Assembly: GCA_037893245.1 (NCBI GenBank)
Contig: JBAIAA010000450.1
Span: 186,001 to 250,000 of the forward strand
DNA length: 64,000 nt
Direction: 5' to 3'
Origin: Crossaster papposus
Lineage: Eukaryota > Echinodermata > Asteroidea > Velatida > Solasteridae
Numbering within the stretch: the first letter of the stretch is position 1; the number at the start of each line of letters is the position of its first letter. Shown in pieces: positions 46,080 to 57,436 of the stretch. The position numbers were made by a program, and so were the translations under genes. The notes under the pieces were generated by a model. The model ran no database searches. It was given only the letters and a program-made list of their open reading frames with translations, and had not been told where the DNA came from.

Positions 46080-46560
46080 GAGCATAAACAGGCGAGATAA
46101 GCCCCTGTATCTGGTCATCGTGGACGGCACATCGGCGGTGTAAATCTCACTCCAGGCCTCATTATCACGGCAACAAGAGATGATATATCCCCCGGGGAAT
46201 TATGTGGGTTTAGGCCCCAAGGAGGTTACGCATCCTGGCTCGCTTGAATATAGCAATCCCGTCCCTACGATACCCAAATCCCATCAGGCGTGCAAGTCTT
46301 GCAGTTTGTCCTTGTCTCATGGCAAACAGCCCGTTAATTTACATATTCAGGATTCACCAAAGGCTAAACGGATGAACACTGTCATAGTTTTAAGCCTTTT
46401 TTTCCCAAGCCGAAGTAATTAAAACCAGCCTTTTTATCGGGAGATTTTAGCAGTTATTATTCAAATGACGGTGTTTGTCCAGATTGGAATTAAATTTAGA
46501 GATAGGTTTCAGTGCACACGGTGCAGTTTTCCCCGAGATTATAAATAAAGCCGTAGATTA
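46080..46560. promoter_or_regulatory. Candidate cis-regulatory island with GATA/homeobox words
   Basis: A repeat-free block with many TF-like words: GCGAGATAAGC and CATTATCACGG (GATA), TGTCCTTGTCTC (SOX-like), GAAGTAATTAAAA and GGAATTAAAT (homeodomain), CAAATGAC and TTTTTATCGGG. No sustained coding frame. This is one of the more enhancer-like stretches of the window, on composition alone. Confidence 0.28.
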
Positions 46561-47256
46561 CCTCACTGTTCAAACATATCCATTAGGAATTACCAGTTAA
46601 AATTCATGAAGCATGTCGAGGCTTGTCTCCTCCGTACATTGTACAACCTTTTCAAGTTGTCTCATTTGAATTATAATTCATACTTCCCCCGAATCGTATA
46701 AAATGTTATTATCCGTGTTATGCACATCCAAATGTAGCGTGTATACTGTACAGATTTTAGTTACAAATTGTCAAAGTTGCCGGTACACGTATAGGTGCCT
46801 TGTTTTGGTCTTTGTAATTCTAAATCTAAATGTGACACTCCTCTTTGCATTTTGTATCATGACTTGTGTTAAAAATATTATACTGTTAAAACCAGCCATG
46901 TCCACATTGCTGTAGCAAATCGGTATAGCAAAAGCAAAATAATACAATAAAACATAATTAAATTGCAAAATAACGTTGCATGGCTTGGAATATGTATCTT
47001 GTTGGACAACATTTTACAGGACATAGTCGTTTGAACTGCTCTTTCAAATAGTTACAAGTCCCTGCAGGTAATTGGTTAAACAATAAAGAAATGCTTTTGT
47101 TAACAGTTCCTATAGTTAATGACTTGACTTGAGAATAAAGGATTTGGGCCTCGAACACAATTCTGCAATTTTCTGATATCAGAATCAGTATCAGCCTAAC
47201 AAGACAAATTCTAGCAAACTTTAAATTATATTGTGAATAGAAATCATGCTGAAACC
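46561..47256. other. AT-rich spacer, nothing recognised
   Basis: No gene or repeat recognised. Confidence 0.5.
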
Positions 47257-47651
47257 TTAAAGGTATCGTATACGTTTGGTAATTACTCCCAAAATTAATG
47301 GCAATAAAAACTTACTTAGTAAGAAGTACAGCAACTTTGGATAGTATAATGCATTTTTAGAAACTGTTCACTTCGAAGTACTGCGGTTATGGAAAAAGAT
47401 ATCACTTTTTATCCCAACAAATTTGAATCTGAGAAGCGTTACTGCAGTGACGTTTCTCAGAGTGTGTATTCCAATGCAGATTATTCTTCCTGCGTGGACA
47501 TAACCGCTCCAGATTTTCGGAAATATCTCAAAATCGCTACCACCTTTTGAAATGAAATTTTCACAGGTTAGTTTTATGGTATATATCTATAACTATATAG
47601 GATTGAAACAAACATTGGGTTCCAATTACCAAACGTATACGATCCCTTTAA
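47257..47651. mobile_element. TTAA-flanked non-autonomous element with about 28-bp terminal inverted repeats
   Basis: The left end is TTAA then AGGTATCGTATACGTTTGGT and AATTAC. The right end is CAATTACCAAACGTATACGA then TCCCTTTAA. The ends are inverted repeats with one or two mismatches, each abutting TTAA. TTAA target duplications are the hallmark of the piggyBac superfamily (established), but superfamily assignment here is inference. The interior has no transposase frame. It shares the GGTAATT core of its ends with the element at 57437. Confidence 0.85.
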
Positions 47652-48595
47652 GTTATAAACGATCTTTTGAAACCAAGAAATATGTTTGAAGTTTGTGGTC
47701 CAGTTTTAATAGTCTTCATAACTTTGTCTCCTTTTGATTCAATCTGCGTGTGTTCACATGGCTGTGCGCCGCTTTCACTCCAAGATCGTTATCAGATTGT
47801 ATTCTCTGCTCTCTAAGAGTTAACCAAGACAATTCGTACGTCAGGCTCCATTAGTGGCTGACAGACACGTCAGGTGACTGAAGAGATCGTAACAAATATT
47901 TATTCCTTCCATAAACTGCAATTACGTATTGCTTTCTCTTTTTAAAAATGATTCACGACTGTAGACATAACTTGTCAAGCTTTTCTTTATCTTGACAGCG
48001 TTTGACAGCGTCCACTTTGCGCTCATCGCCTTTCAAGCAATATTTTCTCTTCTAAAGGACCCACTTAACTCATCTTATATCTTCTTTTCGCGGTTCTGTC
48101 GTTTCAGTTTAACGCGGTTGTGTTTTCATTGGTTTTTATCGACATTAGCATCACCCGAGTGTTGATTTAACTTGATGTTTTTACGGTTATATCCTTTGTC
48201 ATGAGGTTTTCCATAATCATTTCTTCGCCAATTTGAGTGTTTTGTTTTGTACGAAACGGTTATTTCTTATGAAATGCAAAAATCTTGGTAACTTTATAGC
48301 GCCATCAATGGAATTTTTTATTTATCTAATTTGGAGTAACACCGAAGAGTGAAAACAAATTTTACAGTTTTCAGTAAATAATGAAGACTAACTGTGCATG
48401 AATTACTACACACATAAATTCTTCTTTGCTATCTTACAGGTCTGAAGAATTTAAGAGAGGGTAACAATCTTATGGCTATTATCAGAAGTGCCAGCGAACG
48501 ATTTTCGTAACATAAAACTTTTCAAGTTTACGACCTGAAAGATACGGACACTTTCCCATCTCACTAATTATGTTGCATTTAAATGTAAGTAAGTA
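47652..48595. other. AT-rich spacer, nothing recognised
   Basis: No gene or repeat recognised. Confidence 0.5.
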
Positions 48596-49190
48596 ACCAT
48601 TCGAATGATTTGTCTGGCGATAGGATCTGTTCCCAGCCATGCGGCAAACCTAACATACAAAACGGTACATTTCTGTCACTTCCTTCCCGAATCTCCGTTA
48701 GGGGTTTAGAAGATAGCAGAATAAAGAGATCGTCAGTGTTTTTTTCTTTTAGCGGCAGTCTGTCGAGCTTATCGTGGGGGCTTCGGGCGCGACCGGACCC
48801 ATGGCAGGGCACCGGGAAGAGACGGTCCAGTCTCCGGGAGTGATTGCCCGTGATGACCGGCGCCGATTGACGCGGGATTACGCCGTCATCGTCAGGTGTG
48901 TACATCAACGAGAGTTCGCAACCCGTCGTTCGGGGACGCAACACGACAGGGATGTTCCTCATGTTCCGGATGCTGCCTGCATGATGCTCCCGCGATATCC
49001 AGGCCAGACTATCTCTTTACTTTACGGTTTGGAGAGTGGCTGCAAGCAGCTCCCTTCACGATTGCCCACACTTACTGTGTCGAAGCCGTGAACGGCGCCA
49101 AGGTTAATACCCTCCAATCACGTAGACAAAACCATGCATTCCCTTCCGAATTGAGAAGGATCTTAAATCCAGATTGGATGAGTTTTTGAC
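48596..49190. promoter_or_regulatory. Candidate cis-regulatory or conserved island
   Basis: A GC-richer block open in several overlapping frames on both strands (48579-48962 minus, 48774-49091 plus and others), with none resembling a known family. Multiple overlapping open frames are expected when base composition lowers stop-codon frequency. Words such as GGCGATAGGATC and GACGCGGGATTACG suggest TF-site density. Conservation has to be tested. Confidence 0.2.
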
Positions 49191-49339
49191 GTGTTATCCA
49201 TCAGTATCCTTTTAGTGATAGGTCATTACTGGTCATTAAAAATAAATAAATAAAAAGAGGGTTGGTCTTTTCAATGTTGGCAAGTTACTGATCTTGTAAG
49301 ACTCTATTATACTACCTTTAAACATGACTTGGCTCATGA

Positions 49340-49400
49340 ACGGATCATGAAATTGAGCCTGCACCCTCCGTTGGTCGCGGGTTCAAGCCCCGCTCCAATC
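49340..49400 (+). repeat. Possible degraded SINE/tRNA-like head
   Basis: GGTCGCGGGTTCAAGCCCCG contains a good B-box (GGTTCAAGCC), similar to the word at 17660. The sequence before it has no clear A-box or acceptor pairing, so it is not called a tRNA gene. Confidence 0.35.
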
Positions 49401-49615
49401 AAATTATATATCACTTGTTTCCTTGGTGGTGGTGCCTGCCGTAACGCTGACTCACTGTCTCGCTTCCCTCGCTCTCACGGTGCCCCCCCCCCCTCCCACT
49501 GGATACACCCATACATTTTGACTACCGACACCCCTTGCTTCCACAACCTCCTTCCACAAATTGCTCTGGCACCCCGTCTTCCTTCTTGCAGAATCAGCAT
49601 CGGGTAGAATGCCCT

Positions 49616-49832
49616 GGTGCCAATTTCATGGAGCTGCTGAGCACACACATTTGCTAAGCACAAAAAAGGTTAACAGCTAAATACCCCATGCGTTTTGTAT
49701 GCTCAGCGAACACCATCTGAATATTCATAAAAAAACAGTATACATCACCTGAAAATATGTAAACCCTGTTTTTGCCAAGGAAGAATTCCCATGCTAAGCG
49801 TTATTATTTTGCTTAGCAGCTCCTTGAAATGT
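49616..49832. mobile_element. Fold-back (MITE-like) element, GCTTAGCA family, copy C
   Basis: ATTTCATGGAGCTGCTGAGC at the left pairs with GCTTAGCAGCTCCTTGAAAT at the right. The interior TTTGCCAAGGAAGAATTCCC, ATACATCACCTGAAAAT and TGCTCAGCG matches the copies at 2311 and 14155. It is the best-defined pair of ends in this family. Confidence 0.85.
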
Positions 49833-49884
49833 TTTCCTAATCAGGATATTTCCTCTTCAAAGGGCGATATTGAGGGGACGGGGT

Positions 49885-49911
49885 GGGGGGGGGGGGGGGG
49901 GGGGGGGGGGG
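49885..49911. repeat. Poly-G tract (27)
   Basis: Twenty-seven consecutive G. Confidence 0.9.
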
Positions 49912-50470
49912 AGGGGTGAGCTAACATGAACCCCCACTGTCCGAGTCAAATCGGTAGCCTCCAGGATTCTCCACATCGTCTTCCTAAGCATGTTAAACCC
50001 GTCATGTTTTGACACAGGCCAGCGTCTGAAACCCCGCAGCTCCGATTTCTATGCTGACATTGATTCTCAATTTTGAGCTGGCAGACTTGTTTTTTAATTT
50101 CAGAAATATTGGACTTTGCAAGCTCGTGAGGGTGTGTGCGCGTTGCTCATTCCAGAACCCATCATTTTTTTTAAGGCGTTGATTGCTTCGTACATATAGG
50201 AGTTATCATCGAGGTATTATATAGGAGATCACGTACTGGAGACCGCATAGTGCGTGAATGAAACATTACTCTGTGTGCGAAGAATGACACTTGTTATATT
50301 ACGCAGCGTTGAACATAAGAAACCGGAACATCTCAAGTGTCTGTGCTCGTAAAGTGTTATTTTTGTCAAATACAGAAGTACAATTTTACGCTAATGTTAC
50401 ACCTTGAAGTGATATCAAAAAGATTCGTCAAAATAACACCACATGGTATTACCTACTGGTTGGAAGAAAA
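49912..50470. other. Spacer, nothing recognised
   Basis: No gene or repeat recognised. Confidence 0.5.
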
Positions 50471-50625
50471 CGGGCCATGTTCGTGAAACCTTACTATAAC
50501 TTAGCAGCCAACTAGGCTTAGCAGGATACTAAAATGACTAGTACTAGTCTACTATGGAGTTGACAACTAAAGTATAATTTTAGTAACCAACTATATGCTT
50601 AGTAAGGTTTCATGAATAAGCCCCC
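50471..50625. mobile_element. Short fold-back element
   Basis: GGCCATGTTCGTGAAACCTT (left) and AAGGTTTCATGAATAAGCCC (right) are inverted repeats with a few changes. They are followed inward by ACTATAAC and GCTTAGTA. The centre carries the palindrome GACTAGTACTAGTC. About 155 bp, no coding capacity. The style of its ends resembles the GGGCCCAATTTCAT family. Confidence 0.75.
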
Positions 50626-51032
50626 TGGATTATAGTCCAACGTGGTTCCAACCAATAGGCGTTTTAAGCACTTACTTTAAAAATTCGTTCGTATTACATG
50701 TACCTCAATAATTATTTCTTTTCACCACATGTTTGCGTCTATTTTCATTTGGGAAACGATCAGTGAAACGATCCTGGGTTACATTGTTGTATAATCTTAC
50801 AGTGCCATAAGACCGCTGCGACAAAGAAACATTAAAAAACAAATTATTATGTTTTGTTTTTTTTATTGCTAAAATAACAGTTTTGGTTGAAATCTTAATT
50901 AGCATATTTGTTTCCAGTTACCACAAAAGAAAGTTGGAAAAAACTAAATCAGTTTGATCGATGTTCCTCTCGACTGTGAACATGGAAAACGAAATCTTGT
51001 AGGAGTTTATGTCGTCTTTAATCTGTCATCCA

Positions 51033-51182
51033 ACACAGTAAGAAAGGTTCAAATGTTTACCCTATATATTTTGTATAAGGGTGCAAAATTGAACCTATTA
51101 GGGTTCAACTCTAGTTCAGATATGCACCCTATTTTTTGACGTACTGCTATTATATCAAATTTGAACCTTTATTTCTTAGTGT
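51033..51182. mobile_element. Short fold-back element with nested inverted repeat
   Basis: Outer arms: ACACAGTAAGAAAGGTTCAA and TTGAACCTTTATTTCTTAGT. Inner arms: AGGGTGCAAAATTGAACC and GGGTTCAACTCTAG...ATGCACCCT. About 150 bp with no coding capacity. It folds almost completely on itself. Confidence 0.75.
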
Positions 51183-51529
51183 GAAAGTACATGTAATTTG
51201 TCATAAGATCATCTCAAATCTTGTTTTTAGCAACAATTATAAGGATTGCCTCTATTATTTCTATATTGTGCTTAGCTGAGACGACATTAATTAAGTGGTA
51301 AGGTCACACCCTCTCAAATTTTAAAATTAACACAAGACGACTTGCGAAAGCGTTAATTCCGATTTGTTTGTCTAGTTCAAGTGTGACTCTCGGTCTAGAT
51401 TCGATCTTTGTTTGGACTTCCGTAGTACTGTCACTAGCTCCAGGGATCGCCACACCTCAACCCATGTGTCGTCCAATGCTCACTACGTGATTTGAACGTG
51501 AATCCCCTCGCTGACTATACGCAGTCACA
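51183..51529. other. Spacer, nothing recognised
   Basis: No gene or repeat recognised. Confidence 0.5.
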
Positions 51530-52350
51530 CGGGCTAAATCCAGAGTTTTCCGTGCCAGATTGTTATTTCCGTGCTCACCCAACCGTCACCTGAATTAATC
51601 GACTTCATTATAGCTGGTGACGTGAGGGAGGGAACACTTGTGATAGCGAATCCATATTTCAACAACTTTTCAATTTTTAAAGAGTAGGCAGCGCCGCGCC
51701 GCGCGGAGGTGCTTTTTGGACCTCTTTCCCCTGGCGTTCCGCGTCGGTGTCTCGCCCACGCCACGAGGCGCGATCTCTCCGATTGCTGTGCTCGCAGTGG
51801 GACTCCCTACGGTACTAATGAATAGCTGATTACACACATTGGGTGAAATTTGCGCCTCCCGGAGGAGCGAAAGCGACACGCCACAAATGCTTGCCTTGTT
51901 GGGCGCTCTCCTTTCCCGCCAAAAATGTACGTCATTCGGGACCCCACTTTCGGACGTGCAGATCATAATGACGTCGCGGGTCGGCGGATTCGACGTCCCC
52001 CCCCCCCCCCCCCCCCCCCCAACTTGCCAAGGCTCGCATCCCGCCGAAAATCTCGTCTAGTACACGGTGGAAACTCGAGCCCTCCAACGGGAGGCAAGCC
52101 GAGGTGTTGTCTCCACAGTTGCACTCTGCACCAAATGAGGTTTATTTGGCGGGGAAACGTGACATCCTTACCAAAAGACTCGGTGTACATCTCTCAAACA
52201 TCTGTTGTATCTGTCTGTGGGATGGCTTCCTGACGGGGCTAGCCATAATAGCGATCCACTCAAGCGTCACCACTGCATCAAAATGGAGCCCCGGTTTTAC
52301 CCCCCAACGGAGGGTCCAAACACAGTCCCCTCTTAACACCTCCGAATGAC
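51530..52350. promoter_or_regulatory. GC-rich candidate regulatory or exonic island
   Basis: One of the longer GC-rich blocks of the window, interrupted by a 24-base poly-C. Overlapping open frames exist on both strands (for example 51670-51966 minus and 51850-52233 plus). The plus frames run through the poly-C as polyproline, so they are weak as genes. No domain is recognised. An enhancer, a non-coding exon or a remote gene's exon are all possible. Confidence 0.2.
51997..52020. repeat. Poly-C tract (24)
   Basis: Twenty-four consecutive C. Confidence 0.9.
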
Positions 52351-52479
52351 GATGAGTAAAAAAGCCTCATTGCCGTAAATGACCCTTAATTCCAAGTACT
52401 CTATGAATAACCGATGTCAGCGTTGGAGCTTTGCCCATCATCAGCTCTGTGTAATTTTCCGCGTCTGTGATTACGACCA

Positions 52480-52640
52480 ATATGCGCGCCTAATGGCTAC
52501 AAGGGGCGCACTTCCAAATGGATATTTTAATTTGGCTACTTAATGGCGGGAAGAATGTCATGATTATCATTCGAAATGACAGTTTGGAAGGGCACAGTGT
52601 GGAGTTTAATGACAGTAAGGAGCGGAACGTATAAAATGAA
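52480..52640. promoter_or_regulatory. Candidate cis-regulatory segment with TAATGG words
   Basis: It contains CCTAATGGCTAC and ACTTAATGGCGG (homeodomain-like), ATGATTATCATT (a palindrome with GATA-like core) and AATGACAG twice (TALE-homeodomain-like TGACAG). The clustering is suggestive but could be chance. Confidence 0.22.
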
Positions 52641-55600
52641 TAGCAATAATGGGATCATATTTAACTGGGCGTTGGTTCAACCTTCTGTGGCATTTTTTTA
52701 TCGGACATAACAGTTTTTTCCGTTGGCCTTTTTTTGTATTAACATAGCGCGACATTTATGTAGACTGACAAAATTAAATCGAATGGGAACGTGCAGTAAA
52801 TTAACATCCCTGTCAACTTACTGCGACTGTGATGTAAAACTACCAGGCTTAAATTGATCGCGGAAAGTTATCAGCGCCACTAATGTGCGACATTCTGCCA
52901 GCTTCGCAAGGCTAATAAACATTCCGTCGCGGTAAAACAAAGTCCCAGTGAGAACGCACGTTAAAATTACGCGAAGGCATGTTGGGAAGAAAAAGTCCAA
53001 TGAGAACACGGCTTTATAGTCGCTACACCCTTTTGAACTCTGCCACCTTAATTGGTACCGATAATTGCCGTCTTACCAAGCACTACATGATAGTGGGTTT
53101 TACATCAAGTTACAGAGATCGTCGCGTTCTGAAGTAGTATTTTTCAAAAAACGTTTGGCCATGCAGCAAAGTCTTTTCAGGTGTTCACATTTTGTTCGAA
53201 CAAAAGTTTCCATGATTCCATTAATTGCACGAGAATGCAGAGTTGGCTTCCCCCATAGCCTTGTGTGCATTTATCTGCCACGTTTATTCCAAGAAACAAA
53301 CTGTGGAATCTTGTTGTGCACATGCGCAGTTGGAATACCGAACTGGTTTATTACACGAGTCCATGATGAGCGAACCATTTCATCGGATAATTTCTTCTGG
53401 CCTGTTACCGCTTGGTGGCGTGCTCTATCAAGCGCCGAGAAGTGTGTCTTAGGGTTTACGAAGTCGTGGTTTCATCTACTTCGGCTACACGCTCCAGTTT
53501 CACGATTTGAGTTCCTTGACTCAAGTGCAATACGAGCCCCTCCTTTGCTAAAGAAAAGACCTTGTCCGAAACGGGCTTCTATACTACGGCTATACGTCTA
53601 TTGTCAGCCTGCTCACGTGTAGATAATAGCCATAAACAAAAGATTTAGACGCGGCCTTAAGACGTTAAGACGAACCGATCAAGAAGCCTATATGTGAGCT
53701 TGTCTGTTACGCGGTCAATTATTAACACATGGTTCTTATCCTTCGGATACAGCATATTATTAAGATGCTAGCCCATTGGACACTGATTACTATACATTAT
53801 TAAACAAAAATCTTCAAAACATTTGAAATGTTGAATAATTTAGCTTTTGCTTTCTTTCTCTCCAGAAATGAACGGATTTGGTGGTTTATTTTATTATAGC
53901 AATATTGTTACGCCGACCTGTTTAAAATTTTGCGTTCATATACAAAAATGATGCAGACAAGAACTAAGAAAAAACACTATTCTTGTGGTCTTGTTCACTG
54001 ACCCTAAGTTCCAGACGAAACGGAGTAATTTATAGACGTCGGAGAATCAGGGAACCAGATTAATAGCGGGCCGTGCACCCGTGTAACGATGTGTAACCGA
54101 TGTGTAAATGAAATGCGCACTACACTAGGTGCCTTGATTGTACAGGCTAAACATCAGACTCAATTTAAACCAGAGATTAAACCTTGAGATTATACCGGAT
54201 TAAAAAATATTTAAAATTATTATAATCTTATCAATCTAATATTTAGTATGAAATAAAAAAATATTATAAGCAAAATTAGGAGTTGGAAAAGACGTAAACA
54301 TTTACATCAAACGTTAAAAAAACTAATACATTCGTCGTTGTTGCTGTTTCGAATCGGGATACGAGCAGTCAGTTATCAAACCAGGGCCTATACTATTGGA
54401 AACGAGGTTGAAAATAAAGTAAGCCCTTGGGACATTGATAGCTATTGATCGAGATAACTTTAAAACCTTTGCTATTTTGCATGGCGTGTCAATATCGGGT
54501 ATATGGATTGCGGTTTTATCGTCGCTAGACAAATATCCATTGATGTAATTCTTGTCTTATCATCACTGCCCAATGTTCGCATACATAAAGACAAATCATG
54601 AAAGAGTAATCAAGTTTGTACAGAATAAGCCCAGCCGGCGACGTGGCCTTTCGTCGTCACACGGTATGACCTCTTCCACAGAATCATATCTAAAATGTGA
54701 CGGTATCTGATGGTAGATTGTTCTCTTTGTGTCTCTGTGTCTGTATCTATATTTGTTTGTCTGTATCTCTCTCTCGTCACGAGTGACAATCTCGACTGGT
54801 CAGACCTGTAGCCTATCAATGCTATCACTCGTCGTGCATCTAAACCTCTCTCTAGTCTTCAGGTCAATGGAATCAATAACCTCTAGCCGGCCGGAGCCCG
54901 CTCCCCTATCCTCTCTTCTCTCTCAGAGCCTCCGGGGCTAACCTTTTTAGCTTTTATGTATTTTGACAGGCAATATCCTCCCGGTTTGTTGAGATGTCGC
55001 TGCTTATTGCAGGAGACGCTCCGAGTTTGGAAGTAGATTGTCACTAATGCGTAGCATGTGCAAACATTGTGCAACGAGCATCTTTTCGGCTCTCTTCTTA
55101 AATTTGGCTAAGCTAGGACACCCTACTTTGGACGGAGGGGCAAAATAGTCCCAAAGCACTGAAGTTTGTAACCCAAAAAGATTGACTTGTCAGGCTTCTC
55201 ATACTGACATGCAATAGTTCATTCAGAATTACAGCTTGCGATACATGGAGGGTGAACTGACAATTCACAATGAAACATCACTCTTCATAAGCGAGAAAAC
55301 TATGGTGGCCTAGACAGAAAATACATCGTCTTGAAATTATTTCACAAATTTACAAATACCAATGTTCCTTCAGGCTCCCCATAGAATATAATTTTGACAG
55401 TGCATTTGAAAACACAAATAATAATGTTGTTAGAAAGAACATTGAATTTATTTATTGGTTTTACTCCGTGCTTTAAGAGGATTCAAACCCGCGACTTCCT
55501 TCCCAATAAAGATAAATATTTACTGAGAAAACATTCACAGTACCAGGCGCGAAATATATATTAAAGGTGTATATAACGCCTTGACTGTCAACAGATTATT

Positions 55601-56320
55601 ACAAGAGGACAACACACAAAAATACAGGCAAGCCATAAGAACGATCTTCGATGTACGTGCACAAGTCAGACTGAAATTTGATTGGAAATGGCGGAAAAAA
55701 ACCTACGGTGTATTATAAAGTGAAAGAAAATAAGTTGTGAGTTCAAGCCAAAACTAGTTCATTGGGAAGTTTGATTAGGAGACTGGGCAGGATATATGGG
55801 TTTAAATGGTTTATATACTCATGTTTTCTAAAAATCGCAACACAAATGAGCCAAATAAAGCCACATCGCGTCTCCATTTTCCAAAATTGGATGTGGTATG
55901 GCCTAGAGCAAAGTTATCGTCCCACGTACGTGATGTACATGCTAGACTTTATACTGAACCGCAAAAGGTCGTCTACAGGTGCATATAATAACGACCCTCG
56001 GAAATATCATATTTCAGCACAGGACACAATATATACGCGCTGCAACAAGCTCAGGAGGCCGACTGCATCAACTTAGCCAGGACGGGGAAATGGGTTCGTT
56101 AGGGGCTGGTGACTTACACGTCACTTCACCGCAGCAGTGTTGAGGGGACGTGCACCGTGAACCTGCCCCTTGCTCCGGCCGTTGACTCTTGGCGGCATAT
56201 TCAGGAGGGGGAGGGGGAGAAAGGGAGGGGGGCGGGATGCATACTCGCCGTGTTTTCGGTGCAAGGAAATTGGGTCAACTGGAAATGGCTGGCCATCTGC
56301 CTGGGGGTCGGTTGGTATCC
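52641..56320. other. Gene-free spacer
   Basis: It includes a 185-codon plus-strand frame (53065-53622) that overlaps an interspersed repeat (53311-53357) and lacks family features. A TCTG/TCTC-rich run lies at 54721-54777. GC-richer segments lie at 54630-55030 and 56100-56300. No gene recognised. Confidence 0.4.
53311..53357 (+). repeat. Short interspersed repeat, copy 1
   Basis: CACATGCGCAGTTGGAATAC then CGAACTGGTTTATTACAC matches CACATGCGCAGTTAAAATAC then CGAGCTGGCTTATTACAC at 62158-62195. Same strand, about 47 bases, four to five differences. Ends are not defined. Confidence 0.7.
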
Positions 56321-56470
56321 AATGAGGGGAATAAGTGGTGATTTTTGGCAAGGTATATGCACCCATGTAGTTGGAAAATATGTGATAGCATTGCAGCAGT
56401 GGCGCATAAATGCTTGTTACCACATTATAGGTAATCTGGTAACAAGCTTATTGGCGGCCATTTTGAAAGA
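56321..56470 (+). mobile_element. Half copy of the 38555 fold-back element
   Basis: GGTGATTTTTGGCAAGGTAT, GCACCC, TTGGAAAATATGTGATAGCA and TTGCAGCAGTGG follow the left arm of 38555-38797 closely. TAATCTGGTAA and TATTGGCGGCCATTTT follow its centre. The right arm is missing. The centre contains CTTGTTACCA and TGGTAACAAG as an inverted pair. Confidence 0.8.
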
Positions 56471-57436
56471 AAAAAAATTAAAATAATAAACGTTTTAGTA
56501 ACGCATTTTGACATCCCCTCTTTTAAAGGGCCTGTATTGTTTTGACCTTTTGAACACAATGCATGTGTTTACGCAAGGGCAAAATTGTGTTAATTATGCG
56601 GCGCGGTGTAAATCCGTTTTGGGTGTTATTGCCCCCTCTATACTGTCCAGTGTTGTAATGTATTCCAGCTGGACAATCCATATCTCTGTCACAATCGTTT
56701 AGGCGCGTGAATATCAAAAACAACTAGTGGGCTGTCAGGGGTTTGTCGTCTACCGACACACCGGAACGTTTTGTCTGCTCCGTCGCCGCCCCAATTTCCC
56801 CAGGATGGGCCGAGATAGTCCGTCCTCGGCAACGCCCACGGAATCCAACAACCCCCCGGTCGTCAAAACAGCCAGACGCGTGACGTCACTGCCATTGAAA
56901 ATGATGCTGGTGATGACCATGTACCGTGCCGTAAAAGACTACGAGTGATGAAAGGAAACAGATTATAAATAATAAATTATTTACTATGAATAGGCCTAAC
57001 AGTCTCGTGAAGTGTTTCCCTCAATATAATTATAATCCACCTGACCTAATAAACACCTGTTTCTCACTCATGCTGTTAATTTATTGAAACACGATTGATA
57101 TGTGATTTTGTTTTTATAATCGTGGTCGCCGAATTCAAGATCGTTAATTCTTTTGCTTCAATGTCCTCTATCGGCGTCTGTATGATTCAGGCGAATGACC
57201 GGATCAATACACTACTTAGTTCTACCATTCCTTTCTCTATGGTTCTACCATACCATGGTTCTACGAAGGCCGCATATGGCCGAAGAGTTACTGTCAGTCT
57301 GCATGTATTTCATGACGTCTTCACCGCAAACAGAGTTGTTGGGGGTGGTCAGGGGTGAAGGTACGCAGATTTAAAGGGGCGAGTATATAAACTACCAAGC
57401 TAAGTGCTTTATGTTCAGATTTAATGATGCTTCAAC
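56471..57436. other. Gene-free spacer
   Basis: No gene recognised. A GC-rich piece lies at 56720-56900. Confidence 0.45.

Noticed and set aside
48579..49189. Several overlapping 77-127 codon frames on both strands
   Set aside because: Mutually overlapping frames with no family match; explained by local GC content. Kept only as a candidate regulatory island.
49340..49400. tRNA gene
   Set aside because: A B-box is present, but there is no convincing A-box or acceptor/anticodon stem pairing; more likely a SINE remnant.
53065..53622. 185-codon plus-strand open frame
   Set aside because: It runs through a dispersed repeat (53311-53357) and shows no family features; an overlapping alternative frame is also open.
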